Source of the DNA: Verrucomicrobiota bacterium
Lineage (GTDB): Bacteria; Verrucomicrobiota; Verrucomicrobiia; Verrucomicrobiales; Akkermansiaceae
Direction: 5' to 3'
DNA length: 64,000 nt
NCBI GenBank assembly: GCA_026397725.1
Contig: JAPLUI010000179.1
Coordinates: 1-64,000, forward strand
In this document: piece after piece, positions 34,518-44,570 of the stretch
Layout of the letters: each line of letters begins with the position of its first letter
Numbering within the stretch: position 1 is the first letter of the stretch
Program-made: the position numbers and the translations under genes
Notes under the pieces: model-generated
Told to the model about the DNA's origin: nothing
Databases searched by the model: none
Seen by the model: the letters and a program-made list of their open reading frames with translations, nothing else

Positions 34518-35579
34518 TCAGGAAAACAGCGCGAACTGGGCGGCATCCTTCATCGCCGGATAGGCCCGTTGGCGGCGAAATTCCCGGTCTCCCGTGAAAG
34601 CGTAGTGTTCCCAAAGATGTTGGACCAACCAGACTCCGCCCATCGGCCAGACGCCCTGCAGGCCGTCCACCGGGGCGGTGCCGCGCCACAGGTCGGTGTG
34701 GTGGTGGGCCACGAATCCGCGGCGGCCCTGACGAAGACCGACTTGTTAGCGTGCGGCCCACTGGTTATAGTCCGGCAGGCTGGCAGCGACGAGCGGGGTT
34801 CTCCAGGAAATCTCCGGCGGAGTTGGCACTTTGGGGTGGGCATACCACACCCCGTGGGGAATGCTCAGGTTGATGCCGCGGGCGTAGAGTTCCATGGCGG
34901 TGCGGTACAGCAGATCCGGAGTGAAATCGGCTTCCTTCCAATTCTCAAACGCGCCATGGGCCTCACACTGGAGGATCGGCCGGTCGTACAGAAATGCCGC
35001 GGAACCCGCCAGCTTGTACCCATCACGCTTGGAGCCATAGGCTCCGATGACATCCAGCAACGGGCGCTGCGCATGTTGATAGAACTTGATCGCATCCCCG
35101 GAGAATCCCATCGGCGAAACCTCATAGTCGCCGGCCGGATGACCGGAGGCGTCGATCCGGTGCGCCGCGCACCAGTCGGCGACCCGCTTCACAAAGCTCT
35201 CGGAGAGCAATTCCGCCCTGAGCCCGAAGAGCATGCTTCTGGCCGCAGCCGTCGAGGGGCCGATGTCATACCACATCGCCGGATAAGACCCGACGGGACT
35301 GATGGCGTATTTCTGCTTGAAGTTGGCATTATACCCGTCGGTCCAGCAGCGGCGGTCGTTGCCGTTCCAAACGTCGGGGCTGGCTTGATAGAGAGATATA
35401 TCATCGTAAAAGGAACTCTTGATCGTGGTGCCGAAATGGGTCGGGAATTTGTCATGGAACCGCTGATAGGTCAGGCTGATCCATTGATCGACGGCAGCCG
35501 GGTTGAGACAATCGAGGTTGTCGTAGCCCCGCTTTGGCTTGCTCATGCGTGCCAACCCCAAAAGCAATTCCCTTGGCAA
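34518..35579 (-). pseudogene. decayed glycoside-hydrolase locus (GH106-like fragment joined to a GH95 fragment)
   Basis: The first 277 codons lack a family N-terminus. They include WYDIGPSTAAARSMLFGLRA, ASGHPAGDYEVSPMGFSG and ILQCEAHGAFENWKEADF, which fits the interior of a large rhamnosidase-type (GH106-like) enzyme. After a TAA at 34746 the same frame continues in GH95-type sequence (GFVAHHHTDLWRGTAPVDGL, then GVWPMGGVWLVQHLWEHYAF) and stops at 34518. Two different enzyme fragments have thus been joined by deletion. Neither is functional. The GH95 part is unlike the intact enzyme at 27.9 kb. Family calls are from motifs only. Confidence 0.55.
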
Positions 35580-35655
35580 TCATGCGGCCCGATTTCCCCC
35601 GGCTGCCATTTTCCGGCTTGCCTGAGCCGCGGCATCGTGCTTGCCTCGCGGCGAC

Positions 35656-36939
35656 ATGAAAATTCTCGTTGCCTATTCCGGCGGTCTCGACACCTCCGTC
35701 CTCCTCAAGTGGCTCAAGGAAAAGTATTCCGCCGAGATCATCGCGTATTGTGCCGATGTCGGCCAGGGAGAGGAATTGGACGGCCTCGAACAAAAGGCGC
35801 TGACCACCGGCGCCTCGAAGTATTTCCTCGGCGATTTGCGCGAGGAATTCGCCCGCGACTACATTTTCCCGATGCTCCAGGCAAATGCGCTTTACGAAGG
35901 CCGTTACCTGCTGGGCACCTCGATCGCCCGCCCGTGCATCACCAAGGGGATGCTCGAGGTGGCGCTGGCCGAAGGGGCCGACGCCATTGCCCACGGGGCC
36001 ACCGGCAAGGGCAACGACCAGGTCCGCTTCGAACTCTCCGCCGCCACCCTCGCGCCGAACATCAAGTGCATCGCCCCGTGGCGGGATGCCTCGTTCCGCG
36101 CCCGGTTTCCCGGCCGTGCCGAGATGATCGCCTACGCCGAGGCCACCCACATCCCGATCAAGGCGTCGATGAAAAAGCCGTATTCGATGGACCGCAACCT
36201 GCTGCACATTTCCTTCGAAGCCGGCATGTTGGAAGATCCGTGGTATGACGCCACCACCCCCGCAGACAAGGACATGTACATGCTTTCCACCTCGCCGGAA
36301 GACGCCCCGAACCAGGCGGCGTACGTGCGGATCCTGTTCGACAAGGGCAATGCCATCGGGCTCCAGGCTGAGGGCCTGAGTGTGCTCATCGCCAGTCTCG
36401 GCGATTTCAAGGACCTCGGCGAACGGGACGGCTACACGCTGCTGACACCCTATGGAGTCATGCGCGTGCTCAATGCGCTGGGCGGCAAACACGGCGTCGG
36501 CCGCATCGACATCGTGGAAAACCGCTTCGTCGGCATGAAATCCCGCGGCGTCTATGAAACCCCCGGCGGCACCATTCTGTTAGCCGCACATCGCGACCTC
36601 GAAGCGCTCACCGTGGATCGCGAGGCGATGCACATCCGCGACACCCTGATTCCGAAATACGCCCAGCTCGTCTATAACGGGTTCTGGTTTGCCCCCGAGC
36701 GCGAGACCATCCAGGCGCTGGTGACCCATACCCAACAAACCGTCTCCGGCGAGGTGCGGGTGAAGCTCTACAAGGGCAACGTGATGAATGCCGGCCGCCG
36801 CTCGCCCCACAGCCTTTACTCGGAAGCCGTCGCCACCATGGAAGGCGGCCAGGAAGCCGCCTACAACCAAGACGACGCCAGCGGCTTCATCGCCCTCAAC
36901 GCCCTCCGCCTCAAAGCCAGCGCCAGGCAGGTGAAATAG
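35656..36939 (+). CDS. argG: argininosuccinate synthase
   Basis: A 427-residue enzyme joining citrulline and aspartate with ATP in arginine biosynthesis. The start [20 protein letters not shown] has the ATP-binding PP-loop (AYSGGLDTS). It continues with [17 protein letters not shown] and [20 protein letters not shown]. The start at 35656 fits the family; the frame is open five codons upstream. Confidence 0.95.
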   Translation: MKILVAYSGGLDTSVLLKWLKEKYSAEIIAYCADVGQGEELDGLEQKALTTGASKYFLGDLREEFARDYIFPMLQANALYEGRYLLGTSIARPCITKGMLEVALAEGADAIAHGATGKGNDQVRFELSAATLAPNIKCIAPWRDASFRARFPGRAEMIAYAEATHIPIKASMKKPYSMDRNLLHISFEAGMLEDPWYDATTPADKDMYMLSTSPEDAPNQAAYVRILFDKGNAIGLQAEGLSVLIASLGDFKDLGERDGYTLLTPYGVMRVLNALGGKHGVGRIDIVENRFVGMKSRGVYETPGGTILLAAHRDLEALTVDREAMHIRDTLIPKYAQLVYNGFWFAPERETIQALVTHTQQTVSGEVRVKLYKGNVMNAGRRSPHSLYSEAVATMEGGQEAAYNQDDASGFIALNALRLKASARQVK

Positions 36940-36997
36940 CCCTGAACCCGTTCGGCGATCATCCAAAGCGGCGCTGCTACCGGGTGGGGGGGGAGTG

Positions 36998-38044
36998 ATG
37001 CTGCGCGAGGTTGCTTTTCCCTTGGAATTGCGCGATCTTGTCGGTGTGCCCGATGGTGTTTCAGAGTGTTTCCGCCGATTTGCAGCTCGCCTTGGCGGGG
37101 TGGTGGCATGTGCGCTGGCCTTGGGCCTGGCCGCCTGCGGTTCGCAGTACACGACGGTGAGTCGCGTCAACAATCCGACCACGGCGGGAGCCAAGGGCGA
37201 AACCTTCGGCTACCGCAAATGGATTTCCGACCACACCGAACCGGACCTCATTGTCATCGGCATCCATGGATTTTGCGGGGCCTCCATCGACTATGCCAAC
37301 CTCGGCAGTCATCTGCTCGTCCACCAACCCCGCACGGGGCTCTATGCTTACGAAGTCCGCGGCCAGGGCAGTGATCCGATCCGCGAGCGCCGCGGCGACA
37401 TCGGCGACCCGAAAGACTGGTATCGCGACCTTTTCGCCTTCACCCAACTGGTCCGCGAGCGCCATCCGGACGCGAAAATCGTCTGGTATGGCGAGAGCAT
37501 GGGCGGGCTCATCGCCGCCCACGCCCTGCGTGAGGCTCCGGTCACGGACTTGCCTTGCGATGGGCTGGTGCTGTCGTCCCCGGTCGTGCGCTTCCGCGAC
37601 GATATTCCGGCGTGGAAGATCCGGTTGTTGGAGGTGGCGGCGCAGACGTTTCCACTGGCGCGGATTTCGATGGAAGCGCTTTCCGGCGGCCAGGATGTCC
37701 AGATGACCCAAACCTCAAAGCACTCGGCCCAAGCGGAAACCAATTCGTACAATATCAAACAGTACACCCTCCGCCTGCTCGGCACCCTGGGCAGACACAT
37801 CGAGGAAATGAACGATTGCGCGGCCAGGTTGCGGCTGCCCGTGCTGGTCCTGCACGGCGGCAAGGACTGCTTCAATACCGACTCCGACGTCCGCGGCTTC
37901 AAGGCCCACATCGCTCCCGGAGTGGCCAAGACCTACCGGAATTACCCGAATTCCTATCATTTGCTGATGTACGACGCACACCGGGAAACGATCTTCCGGG
38001 ACATCGAACGCTGGCTCAATCGCCTCCGCTACGACCAGCTCTGA
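36998..38044 (+). CDS. lipoprotein with a serine alpha/beta hydrolase (monoacylglycerol-lipase-like)
   Basis: A hydrolase of about 348 residues attached to the membrane by a lipobox (ALALGLAACGSQYTT). The catalytic Ser is in VWYGESMGGLIAAH, the acid in LVLHGGKDCFNTDS, and the His in YPNSYHLLMYDAH. The fold and order match monoglyceride-lipase-like serine hydrolases. A strong purine stretch lies directly before the ATG at 36998, but the long signal region (about 45 residues) means a GTG about 15-20 codons downstream is also possible. It may act on lysophospholipids or acylglycerols at the envelope. Confidence 0.75.
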   Translation: MLREVAFPLELRDLVGVPDGVSECFRRFAARLGGVVACALALGLAACGSQYTTVSRVNNPTTAGAKGETFGYRKWISDHTEPDLIVIGIHGFCGASIDYANLGSHLLVHQPRTGLYAYEVRGQGSDPIRERRGDIGDPKDWYRDLFAFTQLVRERHPDAKIVWYGESMGGLIAAHALREAPVTDLPCDGLVLSSPVVRFRDDIPAWKIRLLEVAAQTFPLARISMEALSGGQDVQMTQTSKHSAQAETNSYNIKQYTLRLLGTLGRHIEEMNDCAARLRLPVLVLHGGKDCFNTDSDVRGFKAHIAPGVAKTYRNYPNSYHLLMYDAHRETIFRDIERWLNRLRYDQL

Positions 38045-38138
38045 AACTTTTCAGCAAATTTTTCCAGGATTCTGCTTGACGGCTGAGCTGTGACAGCCAT
38101 GCTCCGCGTCCCGCAACTCCCTTCCCTTTCCCAAATTT

Positions 38139-38402
38139 ATGGCACGTATTTGTAGTATCAGAGGCACCCGCGTCCGCTCCGGCGGCAGAATCCACCGGTC
38201 CGGATTGGCCAAGAAAAAGGGGGGGATCGGCCGTCACGTCACCAAAGCGGTGAAGCGCACGGTTTCGCCGAACCTTCAGGTCAAGCGCATCTGGGTACCC
38301 GAACTTGACAAGTTCGTTCGTGTCAAGCTGAGCTGCCGCGCCCTCAAGACCGTCAACAAGAACGGGGCTTTCGTAACCCTCAAGAAAGCCGGTCTCATCT
38401 GA
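38139..38402 (+). CDS. rpmB: 50S ribosomal protein L28
   Basis: An 87-residue basic ribosomal protein (MARICSIRGTRVRSGGRIHR, then PNLQVKRIWVPELDKFVRVK), which follows the L28 pattern of N-terminal basic loop and central 'WVPELGRFVR'-like motif. It is followed by a strong terminator, so transcription probably ends here. Confidence 0.93.
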   Translation: MARICSIRGTRVRSGGRIHRSGLAKKKGGIGRHVTKAVKRTVSPNLQVKRIWVPELDKFVRVKLSCRALKTVNKNGAFVTLKKAGLI

Positions 38403-38457
38403 GGCAGGCGTTGATCCTGGTGGTTTTTGCGGTTTGCTGGAGATGGTTTCATCATGC

Positions 38458-38492
38458 GCGGCCCGGTGGTAACACCGGGCCGCTCGTTTTTC
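38458..38492 (+). terminator. rho-independent terminator of rpmB
   Basis: gcggcccggtg at 38458-38468, loop gtaa, and caccgggccgc at 38473-38483 form a perfect 11-bp GC-rich stem with a tetraloop, followed by tcgttttt. The convergent ATP-grasp-like gene ends just beyond it. Confidence 0.9.
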
Positions 38493-38501
38493 AACGCGGG
38501 C

Positions 38502-39782
38502 TTACCCGACCACACAAGGCACCAGAATCCCATCCCGCATCCCGTGGATTTTCTTCTTATCCATCGGCACGATGGTCGCCAAGCAGCCGCCAAAGGTGGT
38601 TTCTCCGGTTAGATCCGTGAAGAAATACGGGCAGAGCCGCGCCCGGCCCTGCATCATTTCCACCGTTCCATCCTCTCGAAAGACCGGGTGTTCGAGGTGC
38701 CGTCCTTCATGGAATTGCTGGATCATCCACGGCTGCTCGGGGGCTTGAGCCAGAGCGTGCATCAAGCGCTCGGACCACTCTGCCGCCGACAAATCGTGAC
38801 CTACGAAAACGCCGCGCGAACCCCATGCCGTGGCGTGGAAACCGCTGATTTTCAGGACGAGTTGGCGGTCTTTCTGGCTGAAACCGGCCACCTCCTCCCA
38901 GGCCTGGGCGTCCAACCGCGGCAAGGTAGCATGAGGCGGCAATGGAGTCGGGTCCAACACCCAGCCAAACGGCACCAACTCGCGCAAGCGCTGCAAATGG
39001 CCGCTCCGCAACACTCGTTCCCACACCCGTTTGAGCGAGGGCGACCACAACAAGGCCAGCCACAGCTTGTCCTCCAAATGCGGCTTGAACGGCGGGGTGA
39101 TGCCAATCCTCCCATCCGCCGCCGCCGCCGCGAGTTGCTCGGCCGCAGCCACGGATTTCCAATCAAACAACTCGAAAAACCGGTATAGATCGCGCCCGTC
39201 CGGCTGGTAGGATTCGGCCGACCTCACTTCCCATGCCGGGCCGAGCTGGCGGGTGAGCCATTCCATTTCCGGGCGATAATCGGCCGATTCTTCGGAAACC
39301 AAGACCGCTCCGCCACTCGGCAGCAGCGAGCGGAAACCCTCGAGCATCCCCGTCGGGCCACCCAAGACCTCAAATCCCGCCTCCGCATAAACCCGCGCCA
39401 GCCACGCCACCATGCCGATCCCGCCCGGCACCCCGTCCAGCTCGGTCATCGCCAACCCCTGCTCCGTCAGGATCAAATCCGGCCGAATCACCCGTGGGAA
39501 TTGTCCGGCGGTTCCCGGTGCCCGCTGCAAACGGACCATCCAGTCGGGTTTCCCCGCATCCAGCAAGTCCGCCAGCCAACGGGGCAATTTCCCAGCGGCG
39601 CTCCTTCGGTAGATCGCGTCGCAGGCTTGTTGAAACTTCGCCAGCGGATGCCCCAGGGCCATCATGCGCCGTGCCTCGGCACGACTCAAGCGCAGCGGTT
39701 CCGGTGACCAGCGCCAGCTACCACTCCCTAACAACCCGCCCTCGGGCAGCGCGCTCCGCAGCTTGGCAAGACTCAATTCCAT
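38502..39782 (-). CDS. ATP-grasp-like protein of unknown substrate
   Basis: A 426-residue soluble protein. The middle section 'DLILTEQGLAMTELDGVPGG' and 'GMVAWLARVYAEAGFEVLGG', and the later 'KISGFHATAWGSRGVFVGHD' and 'MIQQFHEGRHLEHPVFRED', have the acidic and basic residues of circularly permuted ATP-grasp proteins of the glutathionylspermidine-synthase type, which form amide bonds with ATP. No closer assignment is possible. It stands alone, convergent with rpmB and divergent from folD. Confidence 0.5.
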   Translation of the reverse strand: MELSLAKLRSALPEGGLLGSGSWRWSPEPLRLSRAEARRMMALGHPLAKFQQACDAIYRRSAAGKLPRWLADLLDAGKPDWMVRLQRAPGTAGQFPRVIRPDLILTEQGLAMTELDGVPGGIGMVAWLARVYAEAGFEVLGGPTGMLEGFRSLLPSGGAVLVSEESADYRPEMEWLTRQLGPAWEVRSAESYQPDGRDLYRFFELFDWKSVAAAEQLAAAAADGRIGITPPFKPHLEDKLWLALLWSPSLKRVWERVLRSGHLQRLRELVPFGWVLDPTPLPPHATLPRLDAQAWEEVAGFSQKDRQLVLKISGFHATAWGSRGVFVGHDLSAAEWSERLMHALAQAPEQPWMIQQFHEGRHLEHPVFREDGTVEMMQGRARLCPYFFTDLTGETTFGGCLATIVPMDKKKIHGMRDGILVPCVVG

Positions 39783-39891
39783 CCTGCGCCACCCTCCACG
39801 CCCCCGGATTTTCAGTCAACGACATAATGACTGACAACACAATTGGTGCTGTGCTGGCATGCGGATTGCGCTATGCCACTTGGCAGCCGCC

Positions 39892-40794
39892 ATGAATTCG
39901 CCCCGCCTCCTTGATGGAAAGACCGTTGCCGCCGCCGTGCTCGACGAATGTCGTGCCGAGGTCGCCGCGCTGAATGCCCACGGCATCACCCCCGGCCTGG
40001 CGGTGGTGCTCGTCGGGGAGGATCCTGCCTCACAAGTGTATGTCGGATCGAAAGTCCGCACCTGCGCCGAGTTGGGGTTTTTCTCGCGGAAGATCGAACT
40101 TCCGGCGAGCACCAGCCAGCAGGACTTGCTCGCGGTGGTGCGCGGTCTCAACGCCGATCCGGCCATTCACGGCATCCTCGTCCAATCGCCGCCGCCCGGG
40201 CACATTGACGAAGACGCCATCATCCGCGCCATCGATCCCCGCAAGGACGTCGATGGTTTCCATCCGGACAATGTTGCCAGGCTCGTGCTGGAGGAACCCG
40301 GCGGCTTCGTCCCCTGCACGCCCGCCGCTTGCATGAGGTTGTTAGAATCGGCCGCCATCGCCACCGCCGGCGCGGAGGCCGTGGTGCTTGGCCGCAGCCG
40401 GATCGTCGGCAAGCCGATGGCCCTGCTGCTGGTCTCGAAATCCGCCAACGCCACCGTCACCATCGCGCATTCCCGCTCCAGGGATTTGCCCGCGCTGTGC
40501 CGCCGCGCCGATATCCTCATCGCCGCCGTCGGCCGCCCGGAAATGGTCAAGGCCGAGTGGGTGAAAGCCGGCGCGGTCGTCATCGACGTCGGCATCAACC
40601 GCGTGGCCGACGCCACGCGAAAGTCCGGTTACCGCCTGACCGGCGATGTGGCCTTTGAGCAAGTCGCGCCGCGCTGTGCCGCCATCACCCCGGTCCCCGG
40701 CGGGGTTGGTCCGATGACCATCGCCATGCTGATGAAAAACACCCTGCAAGCCGCCCGCCAGTTGTCCCGGTCCGGCGGCCATGCGGCGGGTTGA
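39892..40794 (+). CDS. folD: methylenetetrahydrofolate dehydrogenase/cyclohydrolase
   Basis: A 300-residue bifunctional enzyme interconverting methylene-, methenyl- and formyl-tetrahydrofolate with NADP. The catalytic Lys is in [17 protein letters not shown]. The nucleotide-binding motifs are [16 protein letters not shown] and [19 protein letters not shown]. The start [14 protein letters not shown] (39892) is chosen from the family; 11 additional codons upstream are open. Confidence 0.95.
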   Translation: MNSPRLLDGKTVAAAVLDECRAEVAALNAHGITPGLAVVLVGEDPASQVYVGSKVRTCAELGFFSRKIELPASTSQQDLLAVVRGLNADPAIHGILVQSPPPGHIDEDAIIRAIDPRKDVDGFHPDNVARLVLEEPGGFVPCTPAACMRLLESAAIATAGAEAVVLGRSRIVGKPMALLLVSKSANATVTIAHSRSRDLPALCRRADILIAAVGRPEMVKAEWVKAGAVVIDVGINRVADATRKSGYRLTGDVAFEQVAPRCAAITPVPGGVGPMTIAMLMKNTLQAARQLSRSGGHAAG

Positions 40795-40877
40795 CGCGGC
40801 AGGCCGCAGATTGAGCCAACGATTCGGTTAGACATGCCGCGGAATCGGATAGGCCTGCGGGTTGCCGCCACCGGCTC

Positions 40878-42557
40878 TCAGCGCAACAGATTCCAGGCGC
40901 TCACCAAGGCCTTGAGACCGGCCATTTCGATGGAGGGATCCACGCCGGCACCCCACAACAAGCGGCCATCCTGATGCTGGAGCTGGACGTAAGCGGCGGC
41001 GCTGGCGTCCGACCCGCCGCGCACGGCGTGGGAACGATAGTCGGTGACCTTGAAGTCCTTGATGCCCAGGGCTTCGAGGGCTTGCACGAAGGCGTTGATG
41101 GGGCCATTGCCGAGGCCTTGAATGCTGAGTTGTTCGCCGTGCAGCAGGATGATGGCCTTGCACTGGACCCGACCGCGTTCGGTGGTGTGATGGATCAGTT
41201 CGTAATCCGTGACATCCAGCGGGCTGGTTAGGTTGACGAACTCGCGGAAGAAGGCCTCGCGGATTTCATCGGCGGAAAGCTCGCGGCCCAGTTGATCGGC
41301 GAGGTCGTAGATGCGTTTGCCCACCTGCGGGTGCATGGTTTTCGGCAAGTCGAAGCCGTGCTCGCGGTCAAGGACATAAGCGACGCCGCCTTTGCCGGAC
41401 TGGGAGTTGATGCGGATGATTGCCTCGTAGGAGCGCCCGATGTCCTGGGGATCGATGGTGAGATAGGGCACGCCCCAGGGGACGGGGCCGGACTTGAGTT
41501 CGGCGGCGCGGAGGTCGAGGCCCTTTTTGATGGCGTCCTGATGCGAGCCGGAAAAGGCGGTGAAGACGAGTTCGCCGGCGTAGGGCTGGCGCTCGGGAAC
41601 GTTGAGGCGCGTGACCCGCTCGTAAACCGTGCGGATCGATTGCAGGTCGGAAAAATCCAGCCCGGTGGGAATGCCGTGGCTGTTGAGGTTGAGCGCCACG
41701 GTGACGATGTCGAGATTGCCGGTGCGCTCGCCGTTGCCGAAGAGCGTGCCTTCCACGCGCTCGGCGCCGGCCAGCAGTCCGAGTTCAGTGGCGGCCACCC
41801 CGGTGCCGCGGTCGTTGTGGGTGTGCAAGGAGACGATGACGGAATCGCGCCTGGCCAGGTTCCGGCACATCCACTCGATCATGTCGGCGTGGATGTTCGG
41901 AGTGGTCCACTGGACGGTGTCGGGCAGGTTGATGATGAGCTTTTGCGTCGGCGTGGGCTGCCAGACGTCGATCACGCCATTGCAGCACTCAAGGGCGAAA
42001 TCCAGCTCGGTATCGGAAAACGATTCGGGCGAATACTGCAGGACCACCGTGGTTTCCGGGACGGTGGGGACGAGGGCTTTGACCAAGTCCGCGCCCTCAA
42101 TGGCGATGCGTTTGATGTCCTCGCGCGAGGCATTGCCAAACGTCACCCGCCGCTGCAGGGGCGAGGTGGAGTTATAGATATGCACAATGGCCCGCCTGGC
42201 CCCGGCGATGGCCTCGAAACTGCGGCGGATGAGATGCTCGCGGGTTTGCACCAGCACTTGCACGGTGACGTCATCCGGGATGCGCTGCTCCTCGATCAGG
42301 CGGCGCAGGAAATTGAACTCGGTCTCCGCCGCAGACGGAAAGCCAACCTCAATCTGCTTGAAGCCAACGCGCACCAGCAGATCGAAGAATTCGAGCTTCT
42401 CCTCCACCGACATCGGCTGCGGCAGCGCCTGGTTGCCATCCCGCAAATCCACGGAGCACCACTCGGGTGCCTGTGTCAGCATGTGGTCAGGCCAAGTGCG
42501 GTCCGGCAGGGAAACCGCCGGGAACGGTCGGTATTTGGCAAGGGCGGAGGGGTGCAT
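40878..42557 (-). CDS. leuA: 2-isopropylmalate synthase
   Basis: A 559-residue enzyme condensing acetyl-CoA with 2-oxoisovalerate, the first committed step of leucine biosynthesis. It is of the LeuA2 (actinobacterial/alpha-proteobacterial type) class, starting MHPSALAKYRPFPAV. The DRDG-type catalytic loop is SVDLRDGNQAL, and the metal-binding His pair is in SLHTHNDRGTGVAATELGLL. The C-terminal leucine-regulatory domain is present (VQCKAIILLHGEQLSIQGLG), so feedback inhibition is expected. Confidence 0.93.
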   Translation of the reverse strand: MHPSALAKYRPFPAVSLPDRTWPDHMLTQAPEWCSVDLRDGNQALPQPMSVEEKLEFFDLLVRVGFKQIEVGFPSAAETEFNFLRRLIEEQRIPDDVTVQVLVQTREHLIRRSFEAIAGARRAIVHIYNSTSPLQRRVTFGNASREDIKRIAIEGADLVKALVPTVPETTVVLQYSPESFSDTELDFALECCNGVIDVWQPTPTQKLIINLPDTVQWTTPNIHADMIEWMCRNLARRDSVIVSLHTHNDRGTGVAATELGLLAGAERVEGTLFGNGERTGNLDIVTVALNLNSHGIPTGLDFSDLQSIRTVYERVTRLNVPERQPYAGELVFTAFSGSHQDAIKKGLDLRAAELKSGPVPWGVPYLTIDPQDIGRSYEAIIRINSQSGKGGVAYVLDREHGFDLPKTMHPQVGKRIYDLADQLGRELSADEIREAFFREFVNLTSPLDVTDYELIHHTTERGRVQCKAIILLHGEQLSIQGLGNGPINAFVQALEALGIKDFKVTDYRSHAVRGGSDASAAAYVQLQHQDGRLLWGAGVDPSIEMAGLKALVSAWNLLR

Positions 42558-42654
42558 GAGGGGGCGGCGCGGCACGCCGATTGGCAGTTATGGGTTATCG
42601 GGGAGGATGCTCGGTCGGATCGTCGGAAATTTTCTTGGCTGGTGGCAGGCGTCG

Positions 42655-43428
42655 CTATCTTGTCACTCCGCGTTGGGAGTTTTCGATGAAATGGATGAGG
42701 TGTGCCACTTGGAGGATGGCGGCGGCGTGAGTGGCCTTGAGTGAGCTGATGGCGGTGGCGAGGTTGGCGTCTTTTTTCAGGAAGAGTTTCTTGTAGGCGG
42801 ATTTGAGGGCCCGGATGTCGTCGTCCGGGAAGCCGCGGCGTTGCAGTCCCACGAGGTTGAGGCCGCGAATCGCGGCGGGATGGCCATCGGCGATCATGAA
42901 GGGCGGCACGTCCTGCGGGACTTTGGCACAACCCCCGATGATGGAGTGCCGCCCGATCCGGCAGAATTGATGCACCGCACACAGGCCCCCCAGGATGGCA
43001 TAATCCTCCACACTGACATGTCCGCCAAGCGTGGCGTTGTTGGAGAGGATGATGTGATCCCCGAGCTGGCAATCGTGGGCGACGTGGGCATAGGCGAGAA
43101 AATAATTGTGAGACCCGATGCGGGTGGGGATTTCCGCCGTGGTGCCGCGATGGATGGTGCAATTCTCGCGGAACACGTTGTGGTCCCCCACTTCCAGAAA
43201 GGTGGGCTCGCCAAGGTATTTGAGATCCTGGGTCTTGCCGCCGATGATCGCGAACGGAAAAAACTCGTTGTCGTGGCCGATTTTCGCACTGCCCTCGATG
43301 AGCACATGCGAATGCAGCACGCAATCATCGCCCAATTCAACGTTCGGGCCGATGAGGCAATACGGGCCGACCCGGACGTTGCGCCCGAGCTTGGCTTGCG
43401 GTGAGACGATGGCGGTCGGATGAAGCAC
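42655..43428 (-). CDS. lpxA: UDP-N-acetylglucosamine acyltransferase
   Basis: A 257-residue left-handed beta-helix acyltransferase, the first step of lipid A synthesis. Hexapeptide repeats run from LHPTAIVSPQAKLGRNVRVG through FREN-CTIHRGTTAE, and the catalytic His is in AYAHVAHDCQLGDH. The C-terminal alpha-helical tail contains GLNLVGLQRRGF. I chose GTG at 43428 because it gives the family length; the frame is open to 43617. No other lpx gene is adjacent, so it is not in the classical lpxD-fabZ-lpxA cluster. Confidence 0.88.
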   Translation of the reverse strand: MLHPTAIVSPQAKLGRNVRVGPYCLIGPNVELGDDCVLHSHVLIEGSAKIGHDNEFFPFAIIGGKTQDLKYLGEPTFLEVGDHNVFRENCTIHRGTTAEIPTRIGSHNYFLAYAHVAHDCQLGDHIILSNNATLGGHVSVEDYAILGGLCAVHQFCRIGRHSIIGGCAKVPQDVPPFMIADGHPAAIRGLNLVGLQRRGFPDDDIRALKSAYKKLFLKKDANLATAISSLKATHAAAILQVAHLIHFIENSQRGVTR

Positions 43429-43604
43429 GCGCCAATCAGGCCGGAAACGAGTCGCAATGACGAGGAAATTTTCACGCCGTGCCCATGGGCCACCCGGCGG
43501 ATGGAGGGGTTCAGGGCGGCTGATGCCTGGGTTCCAATCAAGATTGATGCGCCACCCTGATAAATCGGATTGCGGGACGGGGTGGGATGGGCCAACACTC
43601 CGGC

Positions 43605-44570
43605 ATGGAGACGCCACCCCGCTATCCGCTCATTTTCAATCCGAAGGCACGCAGCCAACGGGGTCGGCGGGCGCTGCGGTTCTTGGCGGAAAAGGCCGCG
43701 CACTTCGAGCTGTTCGCCACCAACCACGAGGATGAGGCCCGCGAGCTGGCGGCACGCTTCGCGGCGGCAGGGGCCCCGGTGGTGATCGCCGCCGGCGGCG
43801 ATGGCTCGCTCAATGCGGTGGTCAGGGGGCTGGCCGGCTCAAACACCGCACTGGCAATCCTGCCCACCGGAACGATGAACGTCTTCGCCCGCGAGCTGGG
43901 AATCCCCTTCGACAACCTTGCCAGGGCCTTCGAGGTGATCGAACGCGGGTTTGTTAGGGAAATCGATCTCTTTGAAGCGAACAAGGTGCCCTTTGTGCAG
44001 ATGGCAGGGGTCGGATTCGATGCGAAGGTGATTGAACGCACCACCTGGGAATCGAAAAAAGCCCTCGGTCCCTTGGCCTACCTGCTGGCGGCGGTGAAGG
44101 TGCTCGGCGAGCATCCGCCGCAGATGGAGGTGCTCTGCGCGGACGGCCGCCGCGAGACGGGAGTCGTGGTGCTGGCGGGCAATGGGACGCTGTACGGCGG
44201 ACCCTTCAAGTTTTTCCGCAAGGCGGACAACCAGGATTCGATGCTCGATGTGTTGGTGTACAAGGCAGCGGGCTACCGGCTGGTGCTGGACCTGCTGCGT
44301 GGCCTGGCGGCGGGAGGGATTGATCTGGTGTCATCGGCGAGCTATCTGCAAACGGCGGATTTTGTGGTGCGGGCGGATTGCGAGGTGCCGGTGGAGGTGG
44401 ATGGCGAACTGCTCGGACGTTTTCGCGAAGTTCACTTTGCGGAGGCCGCCAGCCGCCTGCGGGTCATCGCGCCGGAAGTGCCGCTCAGCAGCGGCTGCGG
44501 GGTGACGTTCAAGAACCTCTTCAACTGGACGCGCCGCGCCCCCGCTCCGCTCGCTTCCCGCACGCCATGA
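43605..44570 (+). CDS. diacylglycerol/lipid kinase family protein
   Basis: A 321-residue lipid kinase of the DAGK/YegS catalytic family. The nucleotide-binding motif is VVIAAGGDGSLNAVVRGL, followed by ILPTGTMNVFARELGI and the second domain GVGFDAKVIERT and LAGNGTLYGGPFKFF. It would phosphorylate diacylglycerol, a related lipid, or undecaprenol. Its stop codon overlaps the ATG of the sanA-like gene (ATGA), so the two are translationally coupled. Confidence 0.85.
   Translation: METPPRYPLIFNPKARSQRGRRALRFLAEKAAHFELFATNHEDEARELAARFAAAGAPVVIAAGGDGSLNAVVRGLAGSNTALAILPTGTMNVFARELGIPFDNLARAFEVIERGFVREIDLFEANKVPFVQMAGVGFDAKVIERTTWESKKALGPLAYLLAAVKVLGEHPPQMEVLCADGRRETGVVVLAGNGTLYGGPFKFFRKADNQDSMLDVLVYKAAGYRLVLDLLRGLAAGGIDLVSSASYLQTADFVVRADCEVPVEVDGELLGRFREVHFAEAASRLRVIAPEVPLSSGCGVTFKNLFNWTRRAPAPLASRTP

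Noticed and set aside
34569..36248. 559-codon plus-strand frame across the glycoside-hydrolase relic and argG
   Set aside because: It overlaps argG in another frame, and its sequence shows no domain.
41292..42689. 465-codon plus-strand frame opposite leuA
   Set aside because: leuA on the other strand has all its catalytic motifs. The antisense frame is compositionally biased and unrecognised.
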